DNA of 7,215 nucleotides from an uncultured Aquincola sp. (GCA_937883885.1 CAKZXL010000093.1:1-7215); one strand, 5' to 3'. Shown: positions 1 through 5,772, counted from the stretch's first letter. Notes: generated by a model from the letters alone, not told the origin. Numbers and translations are program-made.

Positions 1-82
1 ACAGCACCAGCTTGTTGAAGGGAACGAAGGAGCGAGGGGACGCCTCGATGATGGCGTCGACCTCGGCTTTGGAGAATTTCAT
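1..82 (-). CDS. Probable ParB-like N-terminal domain protein (5' end only)
   Basis: Only the first 27 codons lie in the window; the gene runs off the left edge. The protein begins MKFSKAEVDAIIEASPRSF and continues VPFNKLVL. The phrase 'VPFNKLVL' after a short helical lead resembles the start of ParB/Spo0J-type domains on plasmids and integrative elements, where 'xxPLxKLxxSxxNVR' introduces the nuclease or CTP-binding fold. The diagnostic part that follows is outside the window, so the assignment rests on resemblance only. The start is well supported: AGGAG (plus-strand 89-93) lies six bases upstream of the ATG. It is the last visible gene of a minus-strand run, 138 bases after the HTH regulator. 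If it is ParB-like it could act in partition or as a DNA-binding accessory protein of a mobile element. An unrelated small protein remains possible. Confidence 0.5.
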   Translation of the reverse strand, partial: MKFSKAEVDAIIEASPRSFVPFNKLVL

Positions 83-164
83 GAGGGACTCCTGATCGGT
101 TGCATGGCAGGCCGGCGGCCCACCATGCAGTCAGGATCCCATTGAGCCCGTGCACTTCAAGGGT

Positions 165-206
165 GGCGAGGAGCGCTCGCCGGTGGTCCGGTCAGGACGC
201 CGGACC
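165..206 (-). other. Two adjacent inverted repeats between the HTH gene and the ParB-like gene
   Basis: Two hairpins lie side by side in the 138-base gap. The one nearer the HTH stop has perfect 7-bp arms GGTCCGG (185-191) and CCGGACC (200-206) with an 8-base loop. The other has 6-bp arms GGCGAG (165-170) and CTCGCC (176-181) with a 5-base loop. The first begins 15 bases after the longer-frame stop of the regulator. Neither has a T-run on the minus strand, so a classical intrinsic terminator is not supported. They could be an RNA processing or stabilising structure, a weak attenuator, or an operator for the neighbouring regulator. The rest of the gap holds only the Shine-Dalgarno of the next gene; I see no convincing promoter. 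Confidence 0.4.
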
Positions 207-220
207 GCGCGTCGGCTCGC

Positions 221-678
221 CTACGACTGCTCGCCCGACTTCAGGGCTGCCAAGCGCTCCACCACCTGGCGCTTGCCGACCCCGCGAAGGCAGCGATGGC
301 CGCGAGGTTCCTGCCCCTGGGGCGCGCCTTGCCCTGTTCCCAGGCGTACACGCTTTGTCCCGATGCGCCGACCAGAAGCCCGAAATCCGCAGCCGACAGG
401 CCCAGGCGCTTGCGATTGCTGGCCATGCCGGAGGCTCGGAACCGGAATCTGTCGGCGCCGTCCACTTCCTCGACCGCAGGTGACGATGGCGGCCGAGCGG
501 GGGCGGCGCGCGCGGACTGCCGCACGGACCGCTCCAGTTCGCTGACCCTGCGCTTCAACGCGGCGCTTTCCGCGCGCGAAGCTGCGAGCGCCTTCCTGAT
601 CGAATCGACCTCGCTGCGCAGTTCCTTGCGAGCCAGACGAACGATCTCGGCCTTCAGGACGGATGCAATGTTGGGCAT
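221..678 (-). CDS. XRE-type helix-turn-helix regulator with N-terminal coiled coil, frameshifted near its C-terminus
   Basis: A DNA-binding regulator in two parts. Residues 1-55 (starting MPNIASVLKAEIVRLARKEL) are charged and heptad-like, predicting a helical or coiled-coil oligomerisation segment. A proline/alanine linker follows (about 55-70). Residues 88-128 form a Cro/C1-type HTH: RKRLGLSAADFGLLVGAS, then SVYAWEQGKARPR, with the family's WEQGKxxP signature. From start 678 the frame reads through to a TGA at 241-243 (145 residues) and ends in an atypical SASARWWSAWQP. In the next frame the expected ending LRGVGKRQVVERLAAL runs to a TAG at 221-223. One missing base near 289 explains this; the restored protein would be 152 residues. 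The HTH itself is intact, so the shorter product may still bind DNA. Start 678 has no clear Shine-Dalgarno. An in-frame ATG at 762, inside the preceding gene and behind GAGGGG, is an alternative. It lies 61 bases after the CoiA-like gene. Confidence 0.8.
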
Positions 679-739
679 GGATCGATTTTGCCAAGCCGAC
701 GGAACAGCCCGTTGCAGATAGCGCACCGCTTGCAGGATT

Positions 740-2706
740 TCAGTCCGCTCGCCCTTTCCCATGAGCAATGCCCCTCGCCATCGCCGGAAACAGCAGGGAT
801 AGAACGGCATCGAATCGGGCCGGCCGCAGATACTCGTGTGTCCCTGCCTCGATCTGCCGAACGACCTCCGCCCGCCACTCGCGGAAACGTCGAACCTGCT
901 CGGGCCTGAAGTGCCGCTCGACATCGAAGGACTTGGCGGCGATGAGGTAGAGCGACAGCCACTGCGTGCTGTTGTCGCTGCGGGTGTTCATGATCGCGTT
1001 CACCACCTGGATCGCGCTGGACACGGCGTAGCCGACCCCTGTGTTCAGCTGGATCGACAGGATGCGAGGCACGATCGTGCGGGCGAACACGTGCTCGGCA
1101 CCGCCTTCGAACCCGTGAGCTTCCAGGGCCTCTGCGGCCAGGGCGACCTCCGCCCATTCCTCGCTGTCCTCGTCCAGGTGTTCGAGGTATCGCGGACCTT
1201 CCGTCTTTCGAAGCCGCTCGATCCTGATGTTGGCGTCGCAGAACGCCCTGAGTGCCAGCAGGTACCGCTGCGCCCACTGTGATGAGGGCTTTTCGAGCAG
1301 CCGCTCACGACGGTGTGCCCGAAGTAGGCCTGGTAGGCCAGTACCTCGGCATGTTCACGGAGCTTGTAGCGCAGCATGGCACGGCGGGTTCTCAGCGCAG
1401 GGTGGTGCAGCCACTGCTTCCCCTCCGTTCCATCCACGACCAGCTTGCGCAGACCGTCCAGCGTCAGGCGTCCGCCCATCGAACCGAGATCGATCTCGAG
1501 CGTCGGCAGATCGAGCTGCCGGACCTTCCGCAGCTTCTCCTCATCCACCTTGTGCGTGACCGCCACTTCGATCAGCACCGCCTCCGACCAGTGCGCCGGG
1601 AACTCATCGTGCTGCTCGTCCTCTTCCTCGTCATCGCCCCGTTGAACCCGGGTGGCGATGCCGCCGACGATGCGCGGCCGAGGCTCCGCCAGACGCCCGA
1701 CAACATCCGGCACGATGCGGCCGAGGCGCCTCTCCAGTTCCACGGCCTCGAACCTCAGTTCGGCGGGCGCGCTCCACCACAGGATCTCGACGCGATGGTC
1801 ATCCCAGCCGTCGCCGTACCCATCAGGTGCGTCACGCTGCACGGCGACATGCAGGCCAGGTGCTCGGATGCGCCTCGCGTCTTCGAGGATCGACTTGACG
1901 GTTCGGTGCAGCAAGGTCTCGCGACGCATCGTCGCGGTCGCATCCGGGTCCATGCCCGGCGGCAGTTGCGCCTGGAACAGCGCCTCGTCCTCGTCGGTCC
2001 AGGCGTCAAGCGACTGGCGCGCCTCGTCCGCGGCCCGGGCCCGCGCCTGCGACGTCAACTCGCGATCACGCCAGTGGGAGCACCAACTCGCAGGAGGCAG
2101 CAGCCGAAGTCGCGCTCGCAGCTCGTCCACGTCCATCTCCGCCAGTGCCGGGTCCGACAGATTGATCGTGATGACCGCGCGGCCTGCCTCGCCTTCGACG
2201 CGCTCGCCGGTCAGGTCCACCAGGATGGTCCTGCCATCGTCCAGCGTCAGCTCCGCCGCGGCCGGATCGACCATCCGAACATCACTGATCCGGACACGCT
2301 GCGCAGGCTCCTCCACCCATCCCTCGTAACCCTCACCGCTGAAACCCTTCAAGACGGCGGTCACCCGCCGTCGCGGCAGGTCGATGTAGCCCAGCGACGC
2401 CAGGTGGTGCGAGGCAGCAAGACGCGCTGCGACGACGACGCACGCAGTTCGCGGCGTGCCGGCCACGTGGCGGAAATGCGCCGTCGGTCGAACGCGCTGC
2501 GGCTCACCCGCCAGGACCGTCCACAACTTGCTGCCACAGCCGGGACATACAGCACTCGCGGCTGCCGAGACGATGTCCGGGTTATGGATGTACCGGGGAG
2601 CACCCGTCGCCGCGTCGCTGGCCCACTTGAGCGGCACGTGTCCCGGGATCGCCGGGATCTGGCGATCTGAGTTCCCGGCCCGGACGGTCCACTCTGCCTT
2701 CGCCAC
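740..2706 (-). pseudogene. CoiA-like zinc-ribbon/nuclease protein with two endonuclease-fold modules, split by a frameshift
   Basis: One continuous coding signal of about 655 residues, broken near 1309. The first frame starts at GTG 2706, behind TGAGG, which overlaps the previous stop codon. It is convincing for 466 residues, then turns to nonsense and stops at 1045. The next frame continues the gene from about 1309 (RERLLEKPSSQWAQRYLLAL) to a TGA at 740. Module 1: C54-P-G-C57 and H77-F-R-H80 form the CPxC...HFxH signature of CoiA-like (competence) proteins, followed by a helix with H100-H101 and a beta region around SDVRM and ILVDLTG (about 141-167). Module 2: E263..H267..K271..L274, then P333-D334, an acidic linker (358-369), and E380-VAVTHKVDEEK, then LPTLEIDL. 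This order (helix with H/K, PD, strand with E, 'LEIDL') fits a PD-(D/E)XK fold. Residues 467-655 are helical and unrecognised. The likely activity is DNA cleavage or processing, but this is inferred from motifs. As read, the C-terminal third is out of frame. Confidence 0.72.
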
Positions 2707-2714
2707 CGCGCGCC

Positions 2715-2960
2715 TCAGCGAAGATGGATGTCGCCGGTCACCTGCGAATCGGCGACCACGACGGGGATCGGCCCGACACAGCCCGCGTGCAGCAGGCGTT
2801 CCCACTCGGCCAGGGTCAGATCGAGCTCGCGTCCCCCCAGGCGCACGCGGAACACCAGCGATCGCCGCTCGACGTGGTGAACGCCGGCAGGAATGCGCAG
2901 CGGCACCCCTGCCGCACTGGTGGCTTCGCAGTCATGGAAGGCATAGCGCTCGACGAGCAT
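2715..2960 (-). CDS. Unrecognised 81-residue protein, first gene of the minus-strand operon
   Basis: I do not recognise the family. The protein begins MLVERYAFHDCEATSAAGVP. It has a predicted beta-rich centre (VERRSLVFRVRLGGRELDLTL, residues about 30-50), then a short helix (AEWERLLHAG) and a beta-like tail. This reads as a compact alpha/beta domain with no signal peptide or membrane segment. Its stop (2715-2717) lies 8 bases before the GTG of the CoiA-like gene, and the TGAGG formed at its stop supplies that gene's Shine-Dalgarno. Translation of the two is therefore probably coupled and their functions probably linked. The start itself lacks a good Shine-Dalgarno. A -10-like TATAGTG on the minus strand (plus 3001-3007) would give a short leader. 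Coding is supported by tight packing with the next gene and G/C-rich third positions. Confidence 0.6.
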   Translation of the reverse strand: MLVERYAFHDCEATSAAGVPLRIPAGVHHVERRSLVFRVRLGGRELDLTLAEWERLLHAGCVGPIPVVVADSQVTGDIHLR

Positions 2961-3144
2961 GGACAGGGCGGAACCGGTTTGCAGGAGATGTTGATCCGCC
3001 CACTATACGAACCGTCAGCCGGCCCGCACGCCCTGCAACCGGGCAGCGCCGCGTTCCGGGCCAGCGACGTGGAGGACTCGGAATGGATTGCCCGCCCAAG
3101 CGTCGGCCGAGCCGGTCGCTTGGACGGGCATTGCCACGATGAGA

Positions 3145-3168
3145 CCTCGGATCTGTTGCCGTCCGAGG
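3145..3168. promoter_or_regulatory. Inverted repeat, possible operator
   Basis: Perfect 7-bp arms CCTCGGA (3145-3151) and TCCGAGG (3162-3168) are separated by 10 bases, giving a 17-base centre-to-centre spacing (about 1.6 helical turns). It lies in the divergent gap upstream of the operon that encodes an HTH regulator, so it is a candidate operator. No T-run follows on either strand, which argues against a terminator. Arms of this length can occur by chance in GC-rich DNA. Confidence 0.3.
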
Positions 3169-3260
3169 GACCCCGTCCCATAATGACCCGGCTTCCTGCG
3201 GACATCGCGTCTGCTCAGCCTTCATCGGTGGCTCCGGTCGCCCTGAAGTCCAGCCAAGCT

Positions 3261-3285
3261 GGCGTCGCAGTCGTTACCTGCCTCG
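3261..3285 (+). repeat. 25-bp direct repeat, copy 1
   Basis: This 25-base stretch starts GGCGTCGCAG and ends CCTGCCTCG. It recurs without mismatch at 6494-6518, in the same orientation, 3233 bases away. The immediate flanks are not identical, but both copies are followed within about 25 bases by a CCACCG...TGCCGG segment and later by a GC-rich hairpin leader and a plus-strand gene. The repeat thus appears to be part of a recurring upstream module and not of a coding sequence. It could be a promoter or regulator site shared by two transcription units, or the residue of a duplication. Confidence 0.85.
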
Positions 3286-3354
3286 TGTCCTGTCCGGCAC
3301 CACCGCGTGCCGGACCGACTCCGATCCATCGGGATCCGAAACCAGGAGCCGGCC

Positions 3355-3411
3355 ATGACCCTGTGTCGTGGCCCCTCCTCGCATGCGCCGACCACGACCT
3401 CTGCGTCGTGA
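3355..3411 (+). CDS. Possible 18-residue leader peptide
   Basis: An 18-codon ORF (MTLCRGPSSHAPTTTSAS) begins at ATG 3355 behind an exact AGGAG (3344-3348) with 6-base spacing, and ends at TGA 3409-3411. It lies between copy 1 of the 25-bp repeat and the hairpin leader of the 3631 ORF. Good ribosome-binding context, small size and position upstream of a structured leader are what one sees in leader peptides. There is no run of a single amino acid to suggest classical attenuation. A chance ORF is quite possible. Confidence 0.2.
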   Translation: MTLCRGPSSHAPTTTSAS

Positions 3412-3540
3412 CGCGCCCTGCGCTCACCAGCCCGGCCTGATCTCGATCAGTAGCCTGGCCTGACGCACGCATCTGCCCTGGCCCCGTCCTCTCGGACGCG
3501 GACCTCTGCAGCTCGCACACGCACCTGTGCGCGACGAAGC
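3412..3540 (+). other. Untranslated stretch with a short palindrome
   Basis: Nothing here reads as a gene. The one discrete element is CTGATC-TC-GATCAG (3437-3450), a 6-bp inverted repeat with a 2-base centre, lying just downstream of GGCC and just before TAGCCTGGCC. It could be a small operator. I see no clear promoter boxes. Confidence 0.25.
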
Positions 3541-3630
3541 GCCTTGCCTTCCCGGCAGGGCATCCCAGATGGGGAACCCCAGTTCCCCGCCAGGGATGGG
3601 CGTTCCCCTTCACCCCTGAAGGAGAACCCC
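3541..3630 (+). promoter_or_regulatory. Structured 5' leader A with strong Shine-Dalgarno
   Basis: Two good stems precede ATG 3631. The first pairs GCCTTGCC (3541-3548) with GGCAGGGC (3554-3561) around TTCCC, with one G-U pair. The second pairs GGGGAAC (3571-3577) with GTTCCCC (3582-3588) around CCCA. A weaker GGGA/TCCC pair follows (3593-3607). Then AAGGAG (3619-3624) lies 6 bases before the ATG. The last ten bases, GGAGAACCCC, are identical to those before ATG 4276 and differ by one base from those before ATG 6647. This similarity between unrelated genes points to a shared translational or regulatory leader. Confidence 0.6.
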
Positions 3631-3834
3631 ATGAGTCCTGTTCCCTGGAACCGCACCAACGCGCCGGTGTGTGCACTGCTGGGTGGTACCGGGCTTGCCC
3701 GTGTGCCCGCCCGGCGGCCTGTCACCCTTCCGGCGCTGCTCCGGCCCCGGCCCTGCACGCCCCATGCATCCATGCGCATGGTGTGCGAGGCCGCGGACCC
3801 TCTGGCGTCCGAGCGCTGCGCGACGGTGTGCTGA
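3631..3834 (+). CDS. Small ORF (67 codons) with strong ribosome-binding site, coupled to the next gene
   Basis: Begins MSPVPWNRTNAPVCALLGGT and ends CATVC. I do not recognise it. For translation: AAGGAG at 6-base spacing, the leader shared with two other genes, and a stop only two bases before the next gene's ATG, which has no Shine-Dalgarno of its own. Against a conserved protein: it is rich in Arg, Pro and Ala, has no clear secondary-structure pattern, and G/C at third positions is about 80%, versus about 90% in the next gene. It may be a coupling or leader ORF, a very divergent small protein, or the remnant of a longer gene that once used this start. Confidence 0.4.
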   Translation: MSPVPWNRTNAPVCALLGGTGLARVPARRPVTLPALLRPRPCTPHASMRMVCEAADPLASERCATVC

Positions 3835-3836
3835 CC

Positions 3837-4049
3837 ATGACGGTCGACACCTACCGCAGACGCATCGCCTCGACGGCCATCGTGCTGGCCCGGGAGGATC
3901 CCCTCCTGGTCAAGGAAGTCATCGCCCGGCTCCGCGCCTCGGGCGAGATCGCGGCCGACGACCTGGTCTACCTGGACCGGATCGCCGACCGCTGGATCGG
4001 CATTGCCGAGGGCCTGCGCCGAGGCGCCGCTCGCGTGCTCACGACCTGA
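3837..4049 (+). CDS. Unrecognised 70-residue helical protein
   Basis: Starts MTVDTYRRRIASTAIVLARE and continues through DPLLVKEVIARLRASGEI, then DDLVYLDRIADRWIGIAEGL. It is predicted to be almost entirely alpha-helical, probably three helices, soluble, with no cysteine. About nine codons in ten end in G or C, the mark of a real gene here. The ATG lies two bases after the TGA of the 67-codon ORF and has no Shine-Dalgarno, so it is probably translated by coupling. I know no named family for it. Small helical proteins of this kind are common among the uncharacterised genes of integrative elements. A longer start upstream in the same frame is unlikely because it would overlap the preceding ORF. 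Confidence 0.65.
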   Translation: MTVDTYRRRIASTAIVLAREDPLLVKEVIARLRASGEIAADDLVYLDRIADRWIGIAEGLRRGAARVLTT

Positions 4050-4275
4050 GGGTCGCGGGCATCGAGTCGTCGGTCGCGGCGCCGCCGGCGGGTCCAACTC
4101 GTGCCGATCGAGTCCTCGGGTCTCGGGGATGGTGAACCGACCGCCAGCGATGGCATCGGGACGCCATCACCCGACACCCCGTTTCCCTCGGCTTTCAGCC
4201 GTCCTCGCCATCCACCCTCCGGGAGTCACCGTCTCCCGTCGGGGCCGGGGTTCCCTCGCCTTCTTGGAGAACCCC
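4050..4275 (+). promoter_or_regulatory. Intergenic region and 5' leader B of the 210-residue gene
   Basis: 226 bases without a convincing gene. The proximal part has a 13-base imperfect direct repeat, ATCGAGTC(G/C)TCGG, at 4061-4073 and 4107-4119 (one mismatch), and a small inverted repeat ACTCG/CGAGT (4097-4113). The distal part is a leader: stem CGGGAG (4220-4225)/CTCCCG (4233-4238), then GGGGTTCCC, a pyrimidine-rich stretch, and GGAGAACCCC (4266-4275) directly before the ATG. The stem, the GTTCCC block and the GGAGAACCCC end follow the same order as leaders A and C. Confidence 0.5.
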
Positions 4276-4908
4276 ATGAGTCAGACTTTCCCAGACAGAT
4301 CCTTCCAGAGCCCGTCACCGCGGCGCAGCACCATCGACATCGAGGAACAGCGCGCCTGGGTCGGCTTCTACAGACGCGTCGGCCGTGACGTCGCCCTCGC
4401 CGCCGAGGTGATGACGCAGCTCGACGGCGACGCGGAGATGAAGCGGCGCCACCTGGCGCTGTACCTGTCCTGCAAGCAGTCGCTGCGCGTCCACAAGGCG
4501 CGCCAGGCCCGCGACAAGCGCATCGGGCAGTGGCTGCGCCTGCTGGTCCAGTGGACGCTGCAGCGACCCGCAGTCTTCGTCGGCGGCGTCACGCAGAAGG
4601 CGTACCACCGCACTGCGGACGTCCTCGATGAGGCCATTGCCGCCACACCGCCAGCCTCGCCAGCGATATCGAAGCGGGGCGCGCGCCCAGCCTCGGGCCG
4701 TGACGCCGATGGCAAGACCGAACCGGCCGCCGCACAGGTTCGTCAGCTGCTGGGCGATGCCGAGTTCGCCGACGCGCACGCCCGCTTCCTGCACCAGGCC
4801 GGCATGTCCCCGGCGTCGCCGGTCAGTGGCGCCAAAGGCGACTCCGAGCATGCCCCGGAAGCGCGCGTCGAGAGTCCCGCACCCGCCGTCCAGGTCAGCC
4901 GGCGCTGA
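4276..4908 (+). CDS. Uncharacterised 210-residue protein, helical core with low-complexity tail
   Basis: I cannot name the family. Residues 1-20 are Ser/Pro-rich. Residues 22-125 form a helical core: EEQRAWVGFYRRVGRDVALA, then MKRRHLALYLSCKQSLRVHK, then GQWLRLLVQWTLQRPAVFVG. This core is very basic (RVHKARQARDKR, about 71-82), which would suit nucleic-acid binding; that is inference. Residues 126-155 and 176-210 are low-complexity Ala/Pro/Ser linkers around a short helix (VRQLLGDAEFADAHARFLHQ, about 155-174). There is no signal peptide. The hydrophobic WLRLLVQW stretch is amphipathic and not a membrane span. Start 4276 is chosen for GGAG at ideal spacing; the frame stays open to 4003, but that segment does not look like protein. 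A long stem-loop begins six bases after its stop. Confidence 0.75.
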   Translation: MSQTFPDRSFQSPSPRRSTIDIEEQRAWVGFYRRVGRDVALAAEVMTQLDGDAEMKRRHLALYLSCKQSLRVHKARQARDKRIGQWLRLLVQWTLQRPAVFVGGVTQKAYHRTADVLDEAIAATPPASPAISKRGARPASGRDADGKTEPAAAQVRQLLGDAEFADAHARFLHQAGMSPASPVSGAKGDSEHAPEARVESPAPAVQVSRR

Positions 4909-4913
4909 TCCGA

Positions 4914-4959
4914 AGACCAAACCCCGGTGCAGCCCCATCGGCTGAACCGGGTTCGGTCT
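4914..4959 (+). other. Long imperfect stem-loop downstream of the 210-residue gene
   Basis: Four paired blocks stack into one hairpin: AGACC/GGTCT, AACCC/GGGTT, GGT/ACC and CAGCC/GGCTG. They are separated by an A-C mismatch, one bulged C (4925) and a G-A mismatch, and close on the 5-base loop CCATC (4935-4939). That gives 18 base pairs in 46 bases. It starts five bases after the stop codon. No T-run follows (CTGAGGTG), so it does not fit an intrinsic terminator. It may protect the upstream mRNA, act in termination with a factor, or fold as single-stranded DNA. Confidence 0.55.
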
Positions 4960-5079
4960 CTGAGGTGCCTCGGCCATGGACTGACTTCCAGCGGCCTGGC
5001 GCGACCGGCACCCCATCCAACCGCCCGCGGGCCCGCCCGCCAGGGCCGGTGTCCGCCCTCCCAACTTCGAAAGTTCCCC
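4960..5079 (+). promoter_or_regulatory. Leader D upstream of the 223-residue gene
   Basis: About 120 bases without a gene. It contains a palindromic GC block around CCCGCGGGCCCGCCCG (about 5023-5040) and ends GAAAGTTCCCC directly before ATG 5080. GAAAG is the only Shine-Dalgarno-like element. The GTTCCCC block resembles that of the other leaders, but here it abuts the start codon and GGAGAAC is absent, so this leader is related at most loosely. Confidence 0.3.
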
Positions 5080-5751
5080 ATGCGAGACATCACCCTGAAT
5101 CCCGAGCAACGCCTGTATGTCATCGCCACCGAAGGTGGCGTGACCTGCTTCGGCTTCGACAACGCCCGCGACCATGCCTGGCAGATCGCGCAGCGCCTCG
5201 ATCGTCCCGACCTGATGCCCACCGCCGACGACGCGGCCAGCCTCACCGGCTTCGAGAAGTACCTCGCTGCGGTGCGTGCCTGGGGCGAGTCCGCCCAGGG
5301 CCTCGGCACCTACTTCGACCCCGGCACGGACCCTTGCCTTGCGAGGGTGCTGGAGACCTGCCGCCGGGACGGCCGCAAGGTGCGGCTGGTGCTGGGCGAC
5401 ACCGGCACCGGCGCGAGCTGGCTCGACGAGTTCGACGTGGTCGGCACGGTCGGCCGCTCGACCGGCCTGCTGAAGGTGCCCCTGCTCGTCGAGCCGGGCG
5501 AGGCGGCCGGCACGGCCATCCTCTGTGCGCATGTGCTGGCACTGATGGACTGGGACACCGGCCTGCCCCTGTACCGCCACCCGCGCTGGCAGCCGCCGGA
5601 ACTGCGCATCCGCGCCAGTGATGACGATGACCGCCCCTGGGCCGTGGTGCTGCACGAGCAGCCCGTGGCGAACTTCGACGACATCGGCAAGGCCGGCGCG
5701 TACCTCGCGTTCATGCGGGGGGCGAGCGTCGAGCCGCGCGTGTTCCGCTGA
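5080..5751 (+). CDS. Conserved mobile-element hypothetical protein, 223 residues
   Basis: Starts MRDITLNPEQRLYVIATEGG, then VTCFGFDNARDH. The central stretch is LVLGDTGTGASWLDEFDVVG, followed by TVGRSTGLLKVPLLVE. The combination 'LYVI..GxxxxCxGFD' near the N-terminus and 'GDTxTGxxWxxExDVxGxxGRSTGxxKVPLL' in the middle matches, from memory, a hypothetical family found repeatedly on proteobacterial integrative elements and plasmids; no function is established that I know of. The C-terminal part (GLPLYRHPRWQPPELRIRAS, then AYLAFMRG near the end) also fits. It is predicted as a soluble mixed alpha/beta protein. The N-terminal motif fixes the start; an open upstream extension to 4927 does not look like protein. 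A 12-bp palindrome and then an intrinsic terminator follow. Confidence 0.8.
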   Translation: MRDITLNPEQRLYVIATEGGVTCFGFDNARDHAWQIAQRLDRPDLMPTADDAASLTGFEKYLAAVRAWGESAQGLGTYFDPGTDPCLARVLETCRRDGRKVRLVLGDTGTGASWLDEFDVVGTVGRSTGLLKVPLLVEPGEAAGTAILCAHVLALMDWDTGLPLYRHPRWQPPELRIRASDDDDRPWAVVLHEQPVANFDDIGKAGAYLAFMRGASVEPRVFR

Positions 5752-5760
5752 ACCATCCGG

Positions 5761-5772
5761 TCGAACGTTCGA
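5761..5772. promoter_or_regulatory. 12-bp perfect palindrome
   Basis: TCGAACGTTCGA lies nine bases after the stop of the 223-residue gene and about 50 bases before the terminator. A perfect 12-bp palindrome can be a dimer-binding site, but its position after a gene and before a terminator is not typical for an operator. Its role is unknown. Confidence 0.3.

Larger units (their letters stand above)
2961..3354. other. Divergent intergenic region
   Basis: About 390 bases between the minus-strand operon and the first possible plus-strand start. No reading frame here looks like a real protein. It contains a TATAGTG box on the minus strand (3001-3007) that could be a -10 element for the left operon, although no matching -35 is evident. 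It also holds a perfect 7-bp inverted repeat (3145-3168), a 5-bp one, CCAGC-CAA-GCTGG (3250-3262), and the first copy of the 25-bp direct repeat (3261-3285). It is the natural place for divergent promoters and for operators bound by the HTH regulator. That role is inference from position. Confidence 0.5.

Noticed and set aside
1045..1308. The last ~88 codons of the first CoiA-like frame taken as genuine C-terminus
   Set aside because: The segment is Ser/Arg/Thr-rich nonsense, while the adjacent frame carries a clear protein over the same bases.
278..1312. Programmed ribosomal frameshifting at the two breaks
   Set aside because: Neither junction has a slippery heptamer or an evident stimulatory Shine-Dalgarno and structure; simple loss of one C explains both.
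1252..2670. A 472-codon open frame on the plus strand
   Set aside because: It lies antisense to the CoiA-like gene, which has recognisable motifs. The plus-strand translation is Arg-rich with no domain pattern; long antisense frames are expected at this GC content.
2724..3440. A 238-codon plus-strand frame across the divergent region
   Set aside because: Its first third is antisense to the 81-residue gene, and the remainder shows no domain or secondary-structure pattern.
4101..4388. GTG-started ORF over leader B
   Set aside because: It has no Shine-Dalgarno, is Pro/Ser/Gly-rich and overlaps the well-supported 4276 start in another frame.
4914..4959. Integron attC site
   Set aside because: The arms do not fit the GTTRRRY/RYYYAAC core (GTTCGGT has C at the fourth position), and no cassette array or integrase is visible.
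4315..5655. A 446-codon open frame on the minus strand
   Set aside because: It covers two plus-strand genes with better starts, codon bias and motifs. Its own translation is Gly/Ala/Arg-rich and featureless.
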